15,831 nt of DNA from JAAXKN01 sp050259615 (lineage in GTDB: Bacteria; Bacteroidota; Ignavibacteria; Ignavibacteriales; SURF-24), in the NCBI GenBank assembly GCA_050259615.1, contig JBLNAZ010000227.1, positions 1 through 15,831 on the forward strand, read 5' to 3'. The notes under the pieces were generated by a model. That model was not told the DNA's origin and made no database searches. It saw nothing but the letters and a program-made list of their open reading frames with translations. Within the stretch, counting starts at the first letter, position 1. Every line of letters begins with the position of its first letter. The position numbers and the translations under genes are program-made. This document shows positions 6,157 through 12,930 of the stretch, piece after piece.

Positions 6157-7761
6157 TTGAGCCTTATTTCCATGAAAATCAAATTTTACAATAAACTTAG
6201 TTTTAAGCTGATAATAGTCATTTCGCTGATCCTCCTTGTTAATCTTGGCTTTCAGACTATTTATACACTCACTACTCTTGAAAAAGACCTCACAAACTCA
6301 TATTCGCAGAACGCTTACAATATAAGCGATATCATTAAAAAGTCCACACGCTACAGCATGCTCTTAAACCGCAGCTATGACGTGCACCAGATCATTAAAA
6401 CTATCGGTACGGAAAGCGGTGTGGAGAAGATCAGGATCTATAACAAGCTCGGCCGCGTCATATTCTCAACCGACAGCACTGAAATATCCACAATGATGGA
6501 TAAAACGGCCGAGGCATGCATCGCCTGCCACAGCGAGGGAAAGCTGGTTGCAACTCTGCCCGTTAAGGATAAAATCAGACTTTTTAAGAAAGAAGACGGT
6601 TCCAGGGTTCTGGGACTCATAAATCCCATATATAATGAGAATGACTGCTATAACTCGGGCTGCCATGCCCACGATAAGAACGTAAAGATTTTAGGCGTGC
6701 TGGACGTTGTGGTTTCCATGAAGGAAGCCGATGAAATTATCTCCAGCAATATTTCTAACGTGGTTACAACTTCCATACTTGTAACTTTTATTATTGCTAT
6801 TGTTATCTGGCTCTTTATCTCCCTGGTTGTCAACCGCCCTGTTAAGAAGATTACTAAGGGAATTGAGGAGCTTGGAAAGGGAAACCTTAACTATAAGATC
6901 GATGTGGAGTCGAAGAACGAGCTGGGTAAAATGGCCGGCCAGTTTAACAATATGGGAAGCAAGCTCGACCTGGCTTATAAGGAAATTAAAGAATGGTCCG
7001 AAACCCTTAACGAAAAGGTAAAGGAGAAAACCGAGGAGCTTAAGAAGATATACGACCAGATCATACAGATTGAAAAGCTGGCTTCCTTAGGAAAGCTTTC
7101 GGCTACCGTTGCTCACGAGCTTAATAACCCGCTCGAAGGCATTCTTACTTACAGCAAGCTGATATCCAAAAAGCTTACTAAAATACAGCAGAATAATGAA
7201 TACGAAAAGATTCTTGAATATCTGTGCCTGATCTCCGAGGAATCATCTAGATGCGGCAGGATTGTTAAGGACCTTCTTTTGTTCTCGCACCGCGGCGCAG
7301 ACGAATTTGTTTCTGAGGACCTGCATGCCATCATTGACAAGAGTGTGCTGCTTATAAATCATCACCTTGAGATGAACAGCATTAAAATTGAAAAAGAATA
7401 TAAAGAAGAACCTGTCATTATGGAAGGCGATTCACAGAAGATACAGCAGGCCTTAATCTCCCTTCTTATAAACGCCATCGAAGCCATGCCGAACGGCGGA
7501 ACACTGAAGGTTAAACTCGACTCGAATGAAAAGGATGCTTCAATAAGAATTATTGACGAGGGTTACGGAATTTCCGAAAAGGACCTCCCGCATATCTTTG
7601 AACCCTTCTATTCAACAAAACAGAAATCAAAAGGCACGGGTCTGGGTCTGGCCGTTGCATATGGAATAATAGACCTGCATAAGGGCAGAATTGAAGTTGA
7701 AGAAACTTCACCTAAAGGTACAACTTTCAAAATCACTCTGCCGCTAAAGAAAAAACAATAG
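6157..7761 (+). CDS. Heme-binding (two-site) membrane sensor histidine kinase
   Basis: 534 residues from TTG 6157, which has AGTGAG five bases upstream; ATG 6172 (529 residues) is the alternative. Helix 1 is at 15-36, an extracytoplasmic sensor domain at about 40-200, helix 2 at 203-225, then HAMP (225-278), a coiled coil (278-305) and the kinase core. His320 lies in VAHELNNPLEG, the N box is at LLINAIEA (436-443), and the G boxes are at DEGYGI and KGTGLGLAV. The sensor domain has a c-type heme site CIACH (121-125) and a second CX4CH site (164-170, CYNSGCH) followed by AHD and LGVLDVVVSM. Two covalent hemes facing the periplasm would fit sensing of redox state or of a small ligand such as NO. 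The response regulator starts 11 bases downstream and is the obvious partner. Confidence 0.93.
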   Translation: MSLISMKIKFYNKLSFKLIIVISLILLVNLGFQTIYTLTTLEKDLTNSYSQNAYNISDIIKKSTRYSMLLNRSYDVHQIIKTIGTESGVEKIRIYNKLGRVIFSTDSTEISTMMDKTAEACIACHSEGKLVATLPVKDKIRLFKKEDGSRVLGLINPIYNENDCYNSGCHAHDKNVKILGVLDVVVSMKEADEIISSNISNVVTTSILVTFIIAIVIWLFISLVVNRPVKKITKGIEELGKGNLNYKIDVESKNELGKMAGQFNNMGSKLDLAYKEIKEWSETLNEKVKEKTEELKKIYDQIIQIEKLASLGKLSATVAHELNNPLEGILTYSKLISKKLTKIQQNNEYEKILEYLCLISEESSRCGRIVKDLLLFSHRGADEFVSEDLHAIIDKSVLLINHHLEMNSIKIEKEYKEEPVIMEGDSQKIQQALISLLINAIEAMPNGGTLKVKLDSNEKDASIRIIDEGYGISEKDLPHIFEPFYSTKQKSKGTGLGLAVAYGIIDLHKGRIEVEETSPKGTTFKITLPLKKKQ

Positions 7762-7772
7762 CTGAGAAAAGA

Positions 7773-9122
7773 ATGAAGAGCAAACAAAGCATTTTAATAG
7801 TTGACGACGAAAAAATTGTCAGAGAATCCCTGTATCACTGGTTCATTGAGGAAGGATACGATGTGGATACTGCCGAGGATGCCGAGGCAGCCTTGAGAAT
7901 TATCGAAAAGGGAAAGTATGAACTGATGCTCGTCGATATGAAAATGCCCGGCATGAACGGACTTGAACTGCTCGATAAGGTCAAGGAAATTGACCTCGAC
8001 ACAATCTTCATTCTCATTACCGCTTTTGCATCTGTTCCAACCGCCATCAAGGCATTGAAGAACGGAGCATACGATTATATCACAAAGCCCATTGATCCCG
8101 ACGAACTGGCACACATTGTTGAAAAGGCCATCCACCAGAGACAGCTCAGGCAGGAAAACGAGCAGCTCAAAGATAAAATCGATGAAATAATTAAACCCGA
8201 TAACCTCATCGGCGAAAGCCGCCAGATGCTCAAGATATTCGACCTTATTAATACTGTGGCCCAAACGGATACCACTGTAATGATCCGCGGCGAAAGCGGA
8301 ACCGGTAAGGAACTCGTTGCCAAGGCTATCCATATCAACAGCAAGAGAAAATACTTTCCCATTGTAACTGTAAACTGCGGCGCACTGGCTGAATCGCTCC
8401 TCGAATCCGAACTCTTCGGCCACGAGAAAGGCGCCTTCACGGGAGCTCATTACAAACGCAAGGGCAAATTCGAAATGGCCGACGGAGGAACCATATTCCT
8501 CGACGAGATCGGTACCGTGTCTCCTAAAATGCAGATCGAGCTTTTAAGGGTGATTGAAACAAAACAGTTTATGCGCGTGGGCGGAAATGAAAATATAAAA
8601 AGCGATTTCAGGGTAATTGCCGCTACCAATGAACCCCTGGAAAACTTGCTTAAAGAGGGAAAATTCAGGGAAGACCTCTATTACCGCCTGAATGTATTTA
8701 CCATCTTTATTCCGCCTCTAAGGGAAAGAAGAGAGGATATACCAATTCTCGCCTACTACTTCATGAATAAGTTTAATGCAGCCATGAACAGGAATATCAA
8801 GAGTATTTCAAACGAGGCAATGGACTTCCTTGTCAATTATAGCTGGCCCGGAAACGTGCGCGAACTGGAAAATGCAATCGAACGCGCTCTCGTTGTCGGA
8901 AAAGGCGACTCAATTAAAATAGACGACCTCCCGTTCCATGTTACACCCAATAACAGGGTCGATGACGAGGGCGACAAGAGCCTTGAAAGCGTGGAGAAAA
9001 GACATATCATGAACGTGCTGGAGATAAATAACTGGAATATTTCCAAAAGTGCAGAGGCTCTGCAGATTGACCGTGTGACTCTGTACAATAAAATCAATAA
9101 ATATGGATTTCGTAAATCCTGA
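7773..9122 (+). CDS. NtrC-family sigma54-dependent response regulator
   Basis: 449 residues, full length. The receiver domain (about 5-120) has acidic pocket Asp11/Asp12, phospho-acceptor Asp55 in LVDMKMPG, Thr83 and Lys105. The AAA+ domain (about 142-375) has Walker A GESGTGKE (173-180), the sigma54-contacting GAFTGA loop (220-225), Walker B FLDE (242-245) and the arginine-rich ReDLYYRLNVF and PLRERREDI segments. A Fis-type helix-turn-helix closes the protein (about 415-447, NISKSAEALQIDRVTLYNKI). All residues needed for sigma54 activation are present, so its targets should have -24/-12 promoters; two weak candidates in this window lie at 2033 and 9887. It is transcribed with the heme kinase (11-base gap), and its stop overlaps the next gene's start. 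Confidence 0.96.
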   Translation: MKSKQSILIVDDEKIVRESLYHWFIEEGYDVDTAEDAEAALRIIEKGKYELMLVDMKMPGMNGLELLDKVKEIDLDTIFILITAFASVPTAIKALKNGAYDYITKPIDPDELAHIVEKAIHQRQLRQENEQLKDKIDEIIKPDNLIGESRQMLKIFDLINTVAQTDTTVMIRGESGTGKELVAKAIHINSKRKYFPIVTVNCGALAESLLESELFGHEKGAFTGAHYKRKGKFEMADGGTIFLDEIGTVSPKMQIELLRVIETKQFMRVGGNENIKSDFRVIAATNEPLENLLKEGKFREDLYYRLNVFTIFIPPLRERREDIPILAYYFMNKFNAAMNRNIKSISNEAMDFLVNYSWPGNVRELENAIERALVVGKGDSIKIDDLPFHVTPNNRVDDEGDKSLESVEKRHIMNVLEINNWNISKSAEALQIDRVTLYNKINKYGFRKS

Positions 9123-9682
9123 TGAATTTTTTTATTGCTCCCGTTGAATTTTCAAATGTTTCGTTATTAAACAGCGTATTAAGTAATATTTCAGGCATCT
9201 TCAGCAGTAAGGTGTCGGTCATTTCTCTGCCCCTTAACACGGCTGCCGCATTCTCAAAGGACAGGGGACAGTATTTTTCAACACAGCTCATTGCCGATGC
9301 TCTTAATCTTACGCCAAAGTACGACGGCAAGGTGCTCATGCTCGTGGAATTCGACCTCTTTGTTCCCGTCTTTACTTACGTTTTCGGCGAGGCTCAGCTT
9401 AATGGTAAACACTCCATCGTGTCTGTCTGCCGCCTTCACGAGGAATTTTATTCCGGCAATACTAACGATAAGCTCCTGAAGGAAAGAACTCTTAAGGAAA
9501 TTCTCCATGAGCTGGGGCACAATATGGGACTTTTTCACTGCAGGGACTGGGATTGCGTTATGCACTCCTCACAGGGAGTTGAAGAAATTGATATTAAAGG
9601 GCAGTTCTATTGCCCCGGCTGCATGAAAACCCTCTATCAAAATGGCTTTAAGGATATCTTTAAAAACACTACGGCAAGTTAA
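9122..9682 (+). CDS. amzA: Archaemetzincin-type zinc metalloprotease
   Basis: 186 residues, cytoplasmic by lack of signal peptide. The archaemetzincin signature is complete: HELGHNMGLFHC at 129-140 gives the HEXXHXXGXXH zinc site (His129, His133, His139, catalytic Glu130), followed by Cys140 and Cys145, the Met147 of the met-turn (CVMHSS), and the CPGC pair 164-167 that with the earlier cysteines builds the structural zinc site. Members are known mainly from archaea and vertebrates, with patchy bacterial occurrence; their physiological substrates are poorly defined. The start overlaps the stop of the sigma54 activator by one base (TGATG), so the two are almost surely translationally coupled. 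A regulatory proteolysis role in this signalling operon is a guess. Confidence 0.9.
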   Translation: MNFFIAPVEFSNVSLLNSVLSNISGIFSSKVSVISLPLNTAAAFSKDRGQYFSTQLIADALNLTPKYDGKVLMLVEFDLFVPVFTYVFGEAQLNGKHSIVSVCRLHEEFYSGNTNDKLLKERTLKEILHELGHNMGLFHCRDWDCVMHSSQGVEEIDIKGQFYCPGCMKTLYQNGFKDIFKNTTAS

Positions 9683-9800
9683 ATCCGATCACGTTTTCAA
9701 TTCACGGCTTTTATATATTTCCCGGTTCCATGTTGACTCAGATCATATCACCTGAAAGTAATTCTGAGTAGAATAAAATAAGAGGTTAAGATAAACGGAG

Positions 9801-9848
9801 TGATTCATTTTAAGACATTCTTATGCTTTGATTCATTTTAAGACATTC
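9801..9848. repeat. Exact 20-bp direct repeat, possible tandem activator sites
   Basis: TGATTCATTTTAAGACATTC occurs at 9801-9820 and again at 9829-9848, eight bases apart. Relative to the start predicted from the sigma54-like element at 9887, the copies are centred near -103 and -75, the range where enhancer sites of NtrC-type activators usually lie. The repeat is not itself palindromic. It could also be a simple duplication. Confidence 0.75.
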
Positions 9849-9886
9849 CGTTGGGGCAAATCCTGCCTTTTTAGCAGCTTTTGCGG

Positions 9887-9902
9887 TGGCATAATACTTG
9901 AA
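9887..9902 (+). promoter_or_regulatory. Candidate sigma54 (-24/-12) promoter
   Basis: TGGCATAATACTTGAA has a perfect -24 TGGCAY, and TTG at the correct 12-base step, but A instead of C at -12. The predicted start is near 9913, 23 bases ahead of the ATG at 9936. The upstream 20-bp repeats and the adjacent sigma54 activator gene strengthen the reading, which remains unproven. Confidence 0.4.
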
Positions 9903-9935
9903 ATTATTTATTGAATACCTATTTCCAGGAGACGT

Positions 9936-10364
9936 ATGGAACTTGTACCAATAATCCAGATCAGCTTAGCCCTGTTTTCAGGACTCCTGCTGCTTGTGTT
10001 ACTCATATCTTACATAGTATTTAAGGTAAATAAAAACGAACAGACAGCTCAGTTCCATTCGGAATATGGAATGCAGACGGATAACGGCTATTATTCGGAA
10101 ATGAGACAGGAACAGAGCTATCCCCAAATGCTAAGCGTGTATAACAACGGCAATCCTTACTATAACACAGTCGATAATCAGCAGGTACAGGCCCAGCAGT
10201 CCCCCAGGCATGATTATTCTGCAAGGCAGGGAAGATTCACCGTAATTTATAATGAAGGTGCAGCATCTGGCGAAAAACAGGCCTACTACCCTGAACGCAC
10301 TACAGGCTATAAGCATAGATTTGCCGCTGCTAAAAATACAAACGCTTTTGCACAGTTCAAGTAA
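9936..10364 (+). CDS. Small single-pass membrane protein, Tyr/Gln-rich, unknown function
   Basis: 142 residues, family not recognised. Residues 6-30 form a strong transmembrane helix (SGLLLLVLLISYIVFKV), with VNKNEQ after it. The remainder is polar and low in predicted structure, rich in Tyr, Gln, Asn and Ser (YYSEMRQEQSYPQ, YNNGNPYYNT, NQQVQAQQSP), and ends in a basic stretch RTTGYKHRFAAAK. There is no cysteine. AGGAG four bases before the ATG supports the start. It is monocistronic: preceded by direct repeats and a sigma54-like promoter and closed by an intrinsic terminator. The position after the kinase-activator operon suggests it may be a regulon member; that is inference only. Confidence 0.75.
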   Translation: MELVPIIQISLALFSGLLLLVLLISYIVFKVNKNEQTAQFHSEYGMQTDNGYYSEMRQEQSYPQMLSVYNNGNPYYNTVDNQQVQAQQSPRHDYSARQGRFTVIYNEGAASGEKQAYYPERTTGYKHRFAAAKNTNAFAQFK

Positions 10365-10388
10365 AGCCTACCTTATAAGTAGTTTCTA

Positions 10389-10422
10389 AAACCGGAGGGA
10401 GCCATATCCTTCCGGTTTTTTT
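10389..10422 (+). terminator. Intrinsic terminator
   Basis: A 12-bp stem pairs 10389-10400 with 10407-10418 (AAACCGGA with TCCGGTTT plus four more pairs, one of them G-T), with a 6-base loop and a run of seven T starting in the stem at 10416. It ends the 9936 gene and isolates nrfHA downstream. Confidence 0.9.
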
Positions 10423-10554
10423 ACCTCTCTTTGCCCTTTTAGCCGGTAACCATAAAATAAAACAATTTAAACTGAAAGCATTTACTTTTTCCTTAAATGT
10501 GTTATTTTATTATACCTAAAGAGTGGCTAAAATAAGAACTAATGGAGCGGCCCT

Positions 10555-11217
10555 ATGCAGGAAATGCCTCAGAAAAAGGTTCCGGTTCTCAAAAAAATAG
10601 TTAATGTCTTTATTCCTCCCGATGCCTGGAAGGTGCCTGTAATTATTCTGCTCGGCATATTTGCCGGACTTGGAGTTTACATTTTATTTATATCCAATGC
10701 TGTATCCTATCTTTCCGATAATCCCGAGACGTGCGTTAACTGCCACGTAATGAATCCCCAGTTTGCAACCTGGCAGAATAGCAGCCACGCTCGTGCAGCC
10801 ACGTGCAACGACTGTCACGTTCCGCACAACAATTTCATACGCAAGTATTTCTTCAAGGCAAGCGACGGCCTCAGGCACGCAACAATTTTTACCTTCAGGC
10901 TCGAACCCCAGGTAATTACCATCAAGGAAGCCGGTGCCGGCGTGGTGCAGGAGAACTGCATCAGGTGCCATTACTTCAGGGTGCAGAACGTTTATGCAAG
11001 AAATATTACTTACAAGGATTATATAAAAGGGGATGGACCCGTATGCTGGAGCTGCCACAGGGAAACCCCTCACGGCCGTGTGCGCGGACTTGCTTCAGCG
11101 CCTTATGCAAGGGTGCCGAATCTTTCACCAGTGGTTCCCGAATGGCTTGAAAATCCTGCCCCGGAAAAAGGCAGAAAGCAATGGAATTCAGAAAGGAGCA
11201 ATTTAAAATCTAAATAA
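10555..11217 (+). CDS. nrfH: Cytochrome c nitrite reductase small subunit, tetraheme quinol dehydrogenase
   Basis: 220 residues, NapC/NirT family. One membrane anchor (residues 28-48) is followed by a periplasmic domain with four CXXCH hemes: 60-64 (CVNCH, with the following VM supplying the Met characteristic of NrfH heme 1), 84-88 (CNDCH), 125-129 (CIRCH) and 154-158 (CWSCH). It oxidises menaquinol and feeds NrfA. A C-terminal tail of about 55 residues after the last heme (GRVRGLASAPYARVPNLSPV and on) makes it longer than the epsilon-proteobacterial protein. GGAG seven bases before the ATG supports the start. It lies 30 bases ahead of nrfA, the standard NrfHA order. Confidence 0.96.
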   Translation: MQEMPQKKVPVLKKIVNVFIPPDAWKVPVIILLGIFAGLGVYILFISNAVSYLSDNPETCVNCHVMNPQFATWQNSSHARAATCNDCHVPHNNFIRKYFFKASDGLRHATIFTFRLEPQVITIKEAGAGVVQENCIRCHYFRVQNVYARNITYKDYIKGDGPVCWSCHRETPHGRVRGLASAPYARVPNLSPVVPEWLENPAPEKGRKQWNSERSNLKSK

Positions 11218-11247
11218 ATATCATTCACAAGTTCAGGGACTTATATT

Positions 11248-12717
11248 ATGAGACCAATTCAGGAAATAATAAAAGGAAAGCCATGGCTTGGATGGCTGAT
11301 TTTCCTGGGAACTGTAGTAATAGTATTTTTTATAGGCATGCTGGCTTCCTCAATTATTGAACGCAGGCAGGAATCGGCTGCGCTGCAGATGGTTAAGCCT
11401 ATTGCCGACTGGGAGCCGAGAAATGAAAAATGGGGTGAAAATTATCCGAGGGAATACCAGAGCTACCTTGGTACAATGGATTCAACCTTCAGAAGCAAAT
11501 ACGGCGGAAGCGTAATGATAGATTATCTGGATATAGATCCTGAACTGGTGGTTATCTGGGCGGGTTACTCTTTCGCAAAAGGTTACAACCAGGGGCGAGG
11601 TCATTACCACGCCATCCAGGATATCAGAAATATCTTCAGAACCACTGCACCTCAGCCTGCAACGTGCTGGACATGCAAGAGCACTGACGTTCCCAGGGTG
11701 ATGAACCAGATGGGCGTGGCAAACTTCTATAAGGGCACATGGCTCGATATGGGTCCTGAAATCTATAACCCCATTGGGTGCCAGGACTGCCACGATCCCA
11801 AAACAATGAATCTCAGGATTACGCGTCCGGCTTTAATAGAAGCCTTTGCTCGCCAGGGAAAGGATATTGCAAAAGCAACCCACCAGGAAATGCGTTCACT
11901 GGTCTGTGCGCAGTGCCACGTTGAATATTATTTCAAAGGCAAAGAAGAGCATTATCTTACCTTTCCGTGGGACAGGGGGATGATAGTAGATTCAATAGAA
12001 CAGTACTACGACAACGCAAACTTTTCCGACTGGACGCACGGATTAAGCCGGGCCCCTATGCTTAAGGCCCAGCATCCCGATTATGAAATGTTCAAAACGG
12101 GAATTCATGCCAACAGGGGACTTTCTTGTGCCGACTGCCACATGCCTTACAGAAGTGAAGGGGGAGTTAAATTTACGAACCACAAGATTCAGAGCCCGTT
12201 AAATGACATTGCAAATTCCTGCCAGGTTTGCCACAGGGAAAGCGAGGAGACCTTAAGGAATAACGTTTACGAGCGCCAGGATAAATTTGAAGAAGGCAAA
12301 AGAACAGCCCTGAAGGATCTGGCAAAGGCCCATATTGAAGCAAAATTTGCGTGGGACAAAGGGGCTACAGAGGAAGAAATGAAACCTGTACTGCAGGCCT
12401 TAAGGCATGCTCAGTGGAGGTGGGATTACGTATCGGCAGCCAATGCATACAGTTTCCATTCACCCGTCGAATCGCAGAGGATACTGAATACCTGCATGGC
12501 CAGGACTCAGGATGCAAGGCTTCAGATTGCGCGTATCCTTGCAAAGCACGGCTACACCGATCCCGTTCCGATACCGGACATTTCAACAAAGCAGAAGGCG
12601 CAGAACTTTGTGGGACTCAAAATAGAAGAGATGACCGGAATGAAAACAGAATTTCTGAAGAACATTGTCCCCGGCTGGAATCAGAAAGCAATTGAGCGCC
12701 AGTCGAAAATGAAATAG
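11248..12717 (+). CDS. nrfA: Ammonia-forming cytochrome c nitrite reductase catalytic subunit
   Basis: 489 residues, periplasmic pentaheme enzyme reducing nitrite to ammonium with six electrons. The active-site heme motif is CWTCK (140-144) with the diagnostic lysine. Four CXXCH hemes follow at 178-182 (CQDCH), 220-224 (CAQCH), 294-298 (CADCH) and 325-329 (CQVCH). Conserved catalytic and calcium-site residues are present: Arg117 in RGHYHAI, HVEYYF (224-229), and LKAQH (272-276) carrying the Lys, Gln and active-site His, which points to the calcium-containing class. The N-terminus (12-34) is a hydrophobic helix without an obvious cleavage site, so the protein is probably membrane-anchored, unlike the soluble E. 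coli enzyme. AGGGAC before the ATG supports the start. No nrfB, nrfC, nrfD or maturation genes follow. Confidence 0.97.
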   Translation: MRPIQEIIKGKPWLGWLIFLGTVVIVFFIGMLASSIIERRQESAALQMVKPIADWEPRNEKWGENYPREYQSYLGTMDSTFRSKYGGSVMIDYLDIDPELVVIWAGYSFAKGYNQGRGHYHAIQDIRNIFRTTAPQPATCWTCKSTDVPRVMNQMGVANFYKGTWLDMGPEIYNPIGCQDCHDPKTMNLRITRPALIEAFARQGKDIAKATHQEMRSLVCAQCHVEYYFKGKEEHYLTFPWDRGMIVDSIEQYYDNANFSDWTHGLSRAPMLKAQHPDYEMFKTGIHANRGLSCADCHMPYRSEGGVKFTNHKIQSPLNDIANSCQVCHRESEETLRNNVYERQDKFEEGKRTALKDLAKAHIEAKFAWDKGATEEEMKPVLQALRHAQWRWDYVSAANAYSFHSPVESQRILNTCMARTQDARLQIARILAKHGYTDPVPIPDISTKQKAQNFVGLKIEEMTGMKTEFLKNIVPGWNQKAIERQSKMK

Positions 12718-12739
12718 AATAAATTCTTTTCATTATACT

Positions 12740-12764
12740 GCAGCAGGTATTAAACCTGCTGCAC
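12740..12764 (+). terminator. Perfect 10-bp hairpin after nrfA
   Basis: TGCAGCAGGT pairs exactly with ACCTGCTGCA around a five-base loop, 23 bases after the nrfA stop. There is no T-run on either strand, so intrinsic termination is doubtful. A 3'-end stabilising hairpin or a factor-assisted end is equally possible. Confidence 0.5.
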
Positions 12765-12858
12765 TGCTTAAAATTATCTTGCCACTCCCATTTCTGCTTA
12801 TTAACTTTGATACGGCAATTGATTCCTTTTTTCCTAATAAATACCAGATTATATGTTG

Positions 12859-12879
12859 CTGTATGATAGAATCATATAG
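12859..12879. promoter_or_regulatory. Inverted repeat upstream of the lipoprotein gene
   Basis: CTGTATGAT-AGA-ATCATATAG is a 9-bp dyad with one G-T position, 51 bases before the lipoprotein ATG. It has no T-tract and could be an operator for an unidentified dimeric regulator. Evidence is symmetry and position only. Confidence 0.3.
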
Positions 12880-12930
12880 ACTATTCCCCAAAAGTATTTT
12901 TCTGCAATGATTAAAGCTCACGGGATATTC

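Larger units (their letters stand above)
9683..9935. other. 253-bp intergenic region with repeats and promoter-like element
   Basis: Between the protease and the small membrane protein. It contains a weak 7-bp inverted repeat with a long 20-base loop (9736-9742 with 9763-9769) that lacks a T-tract, a 20-bp exact direct repeat, and a sigma54-like element. No coding frame is supported. Confidence 0.5.

Noticed and set aside
7794..8450. 218-codon antisense frame within the response regulator
   Set aside because: It is the complement of a well-conserved receiver and AAA+ coding sequence, with no start signal; long antisense frames are common opposite such genes.
9736..9769. Terminator after the archaemetzincin gene
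   Set aside because: The stem is only 7 bp with a 20-base loop and there is no T-run, so termination is not supported.
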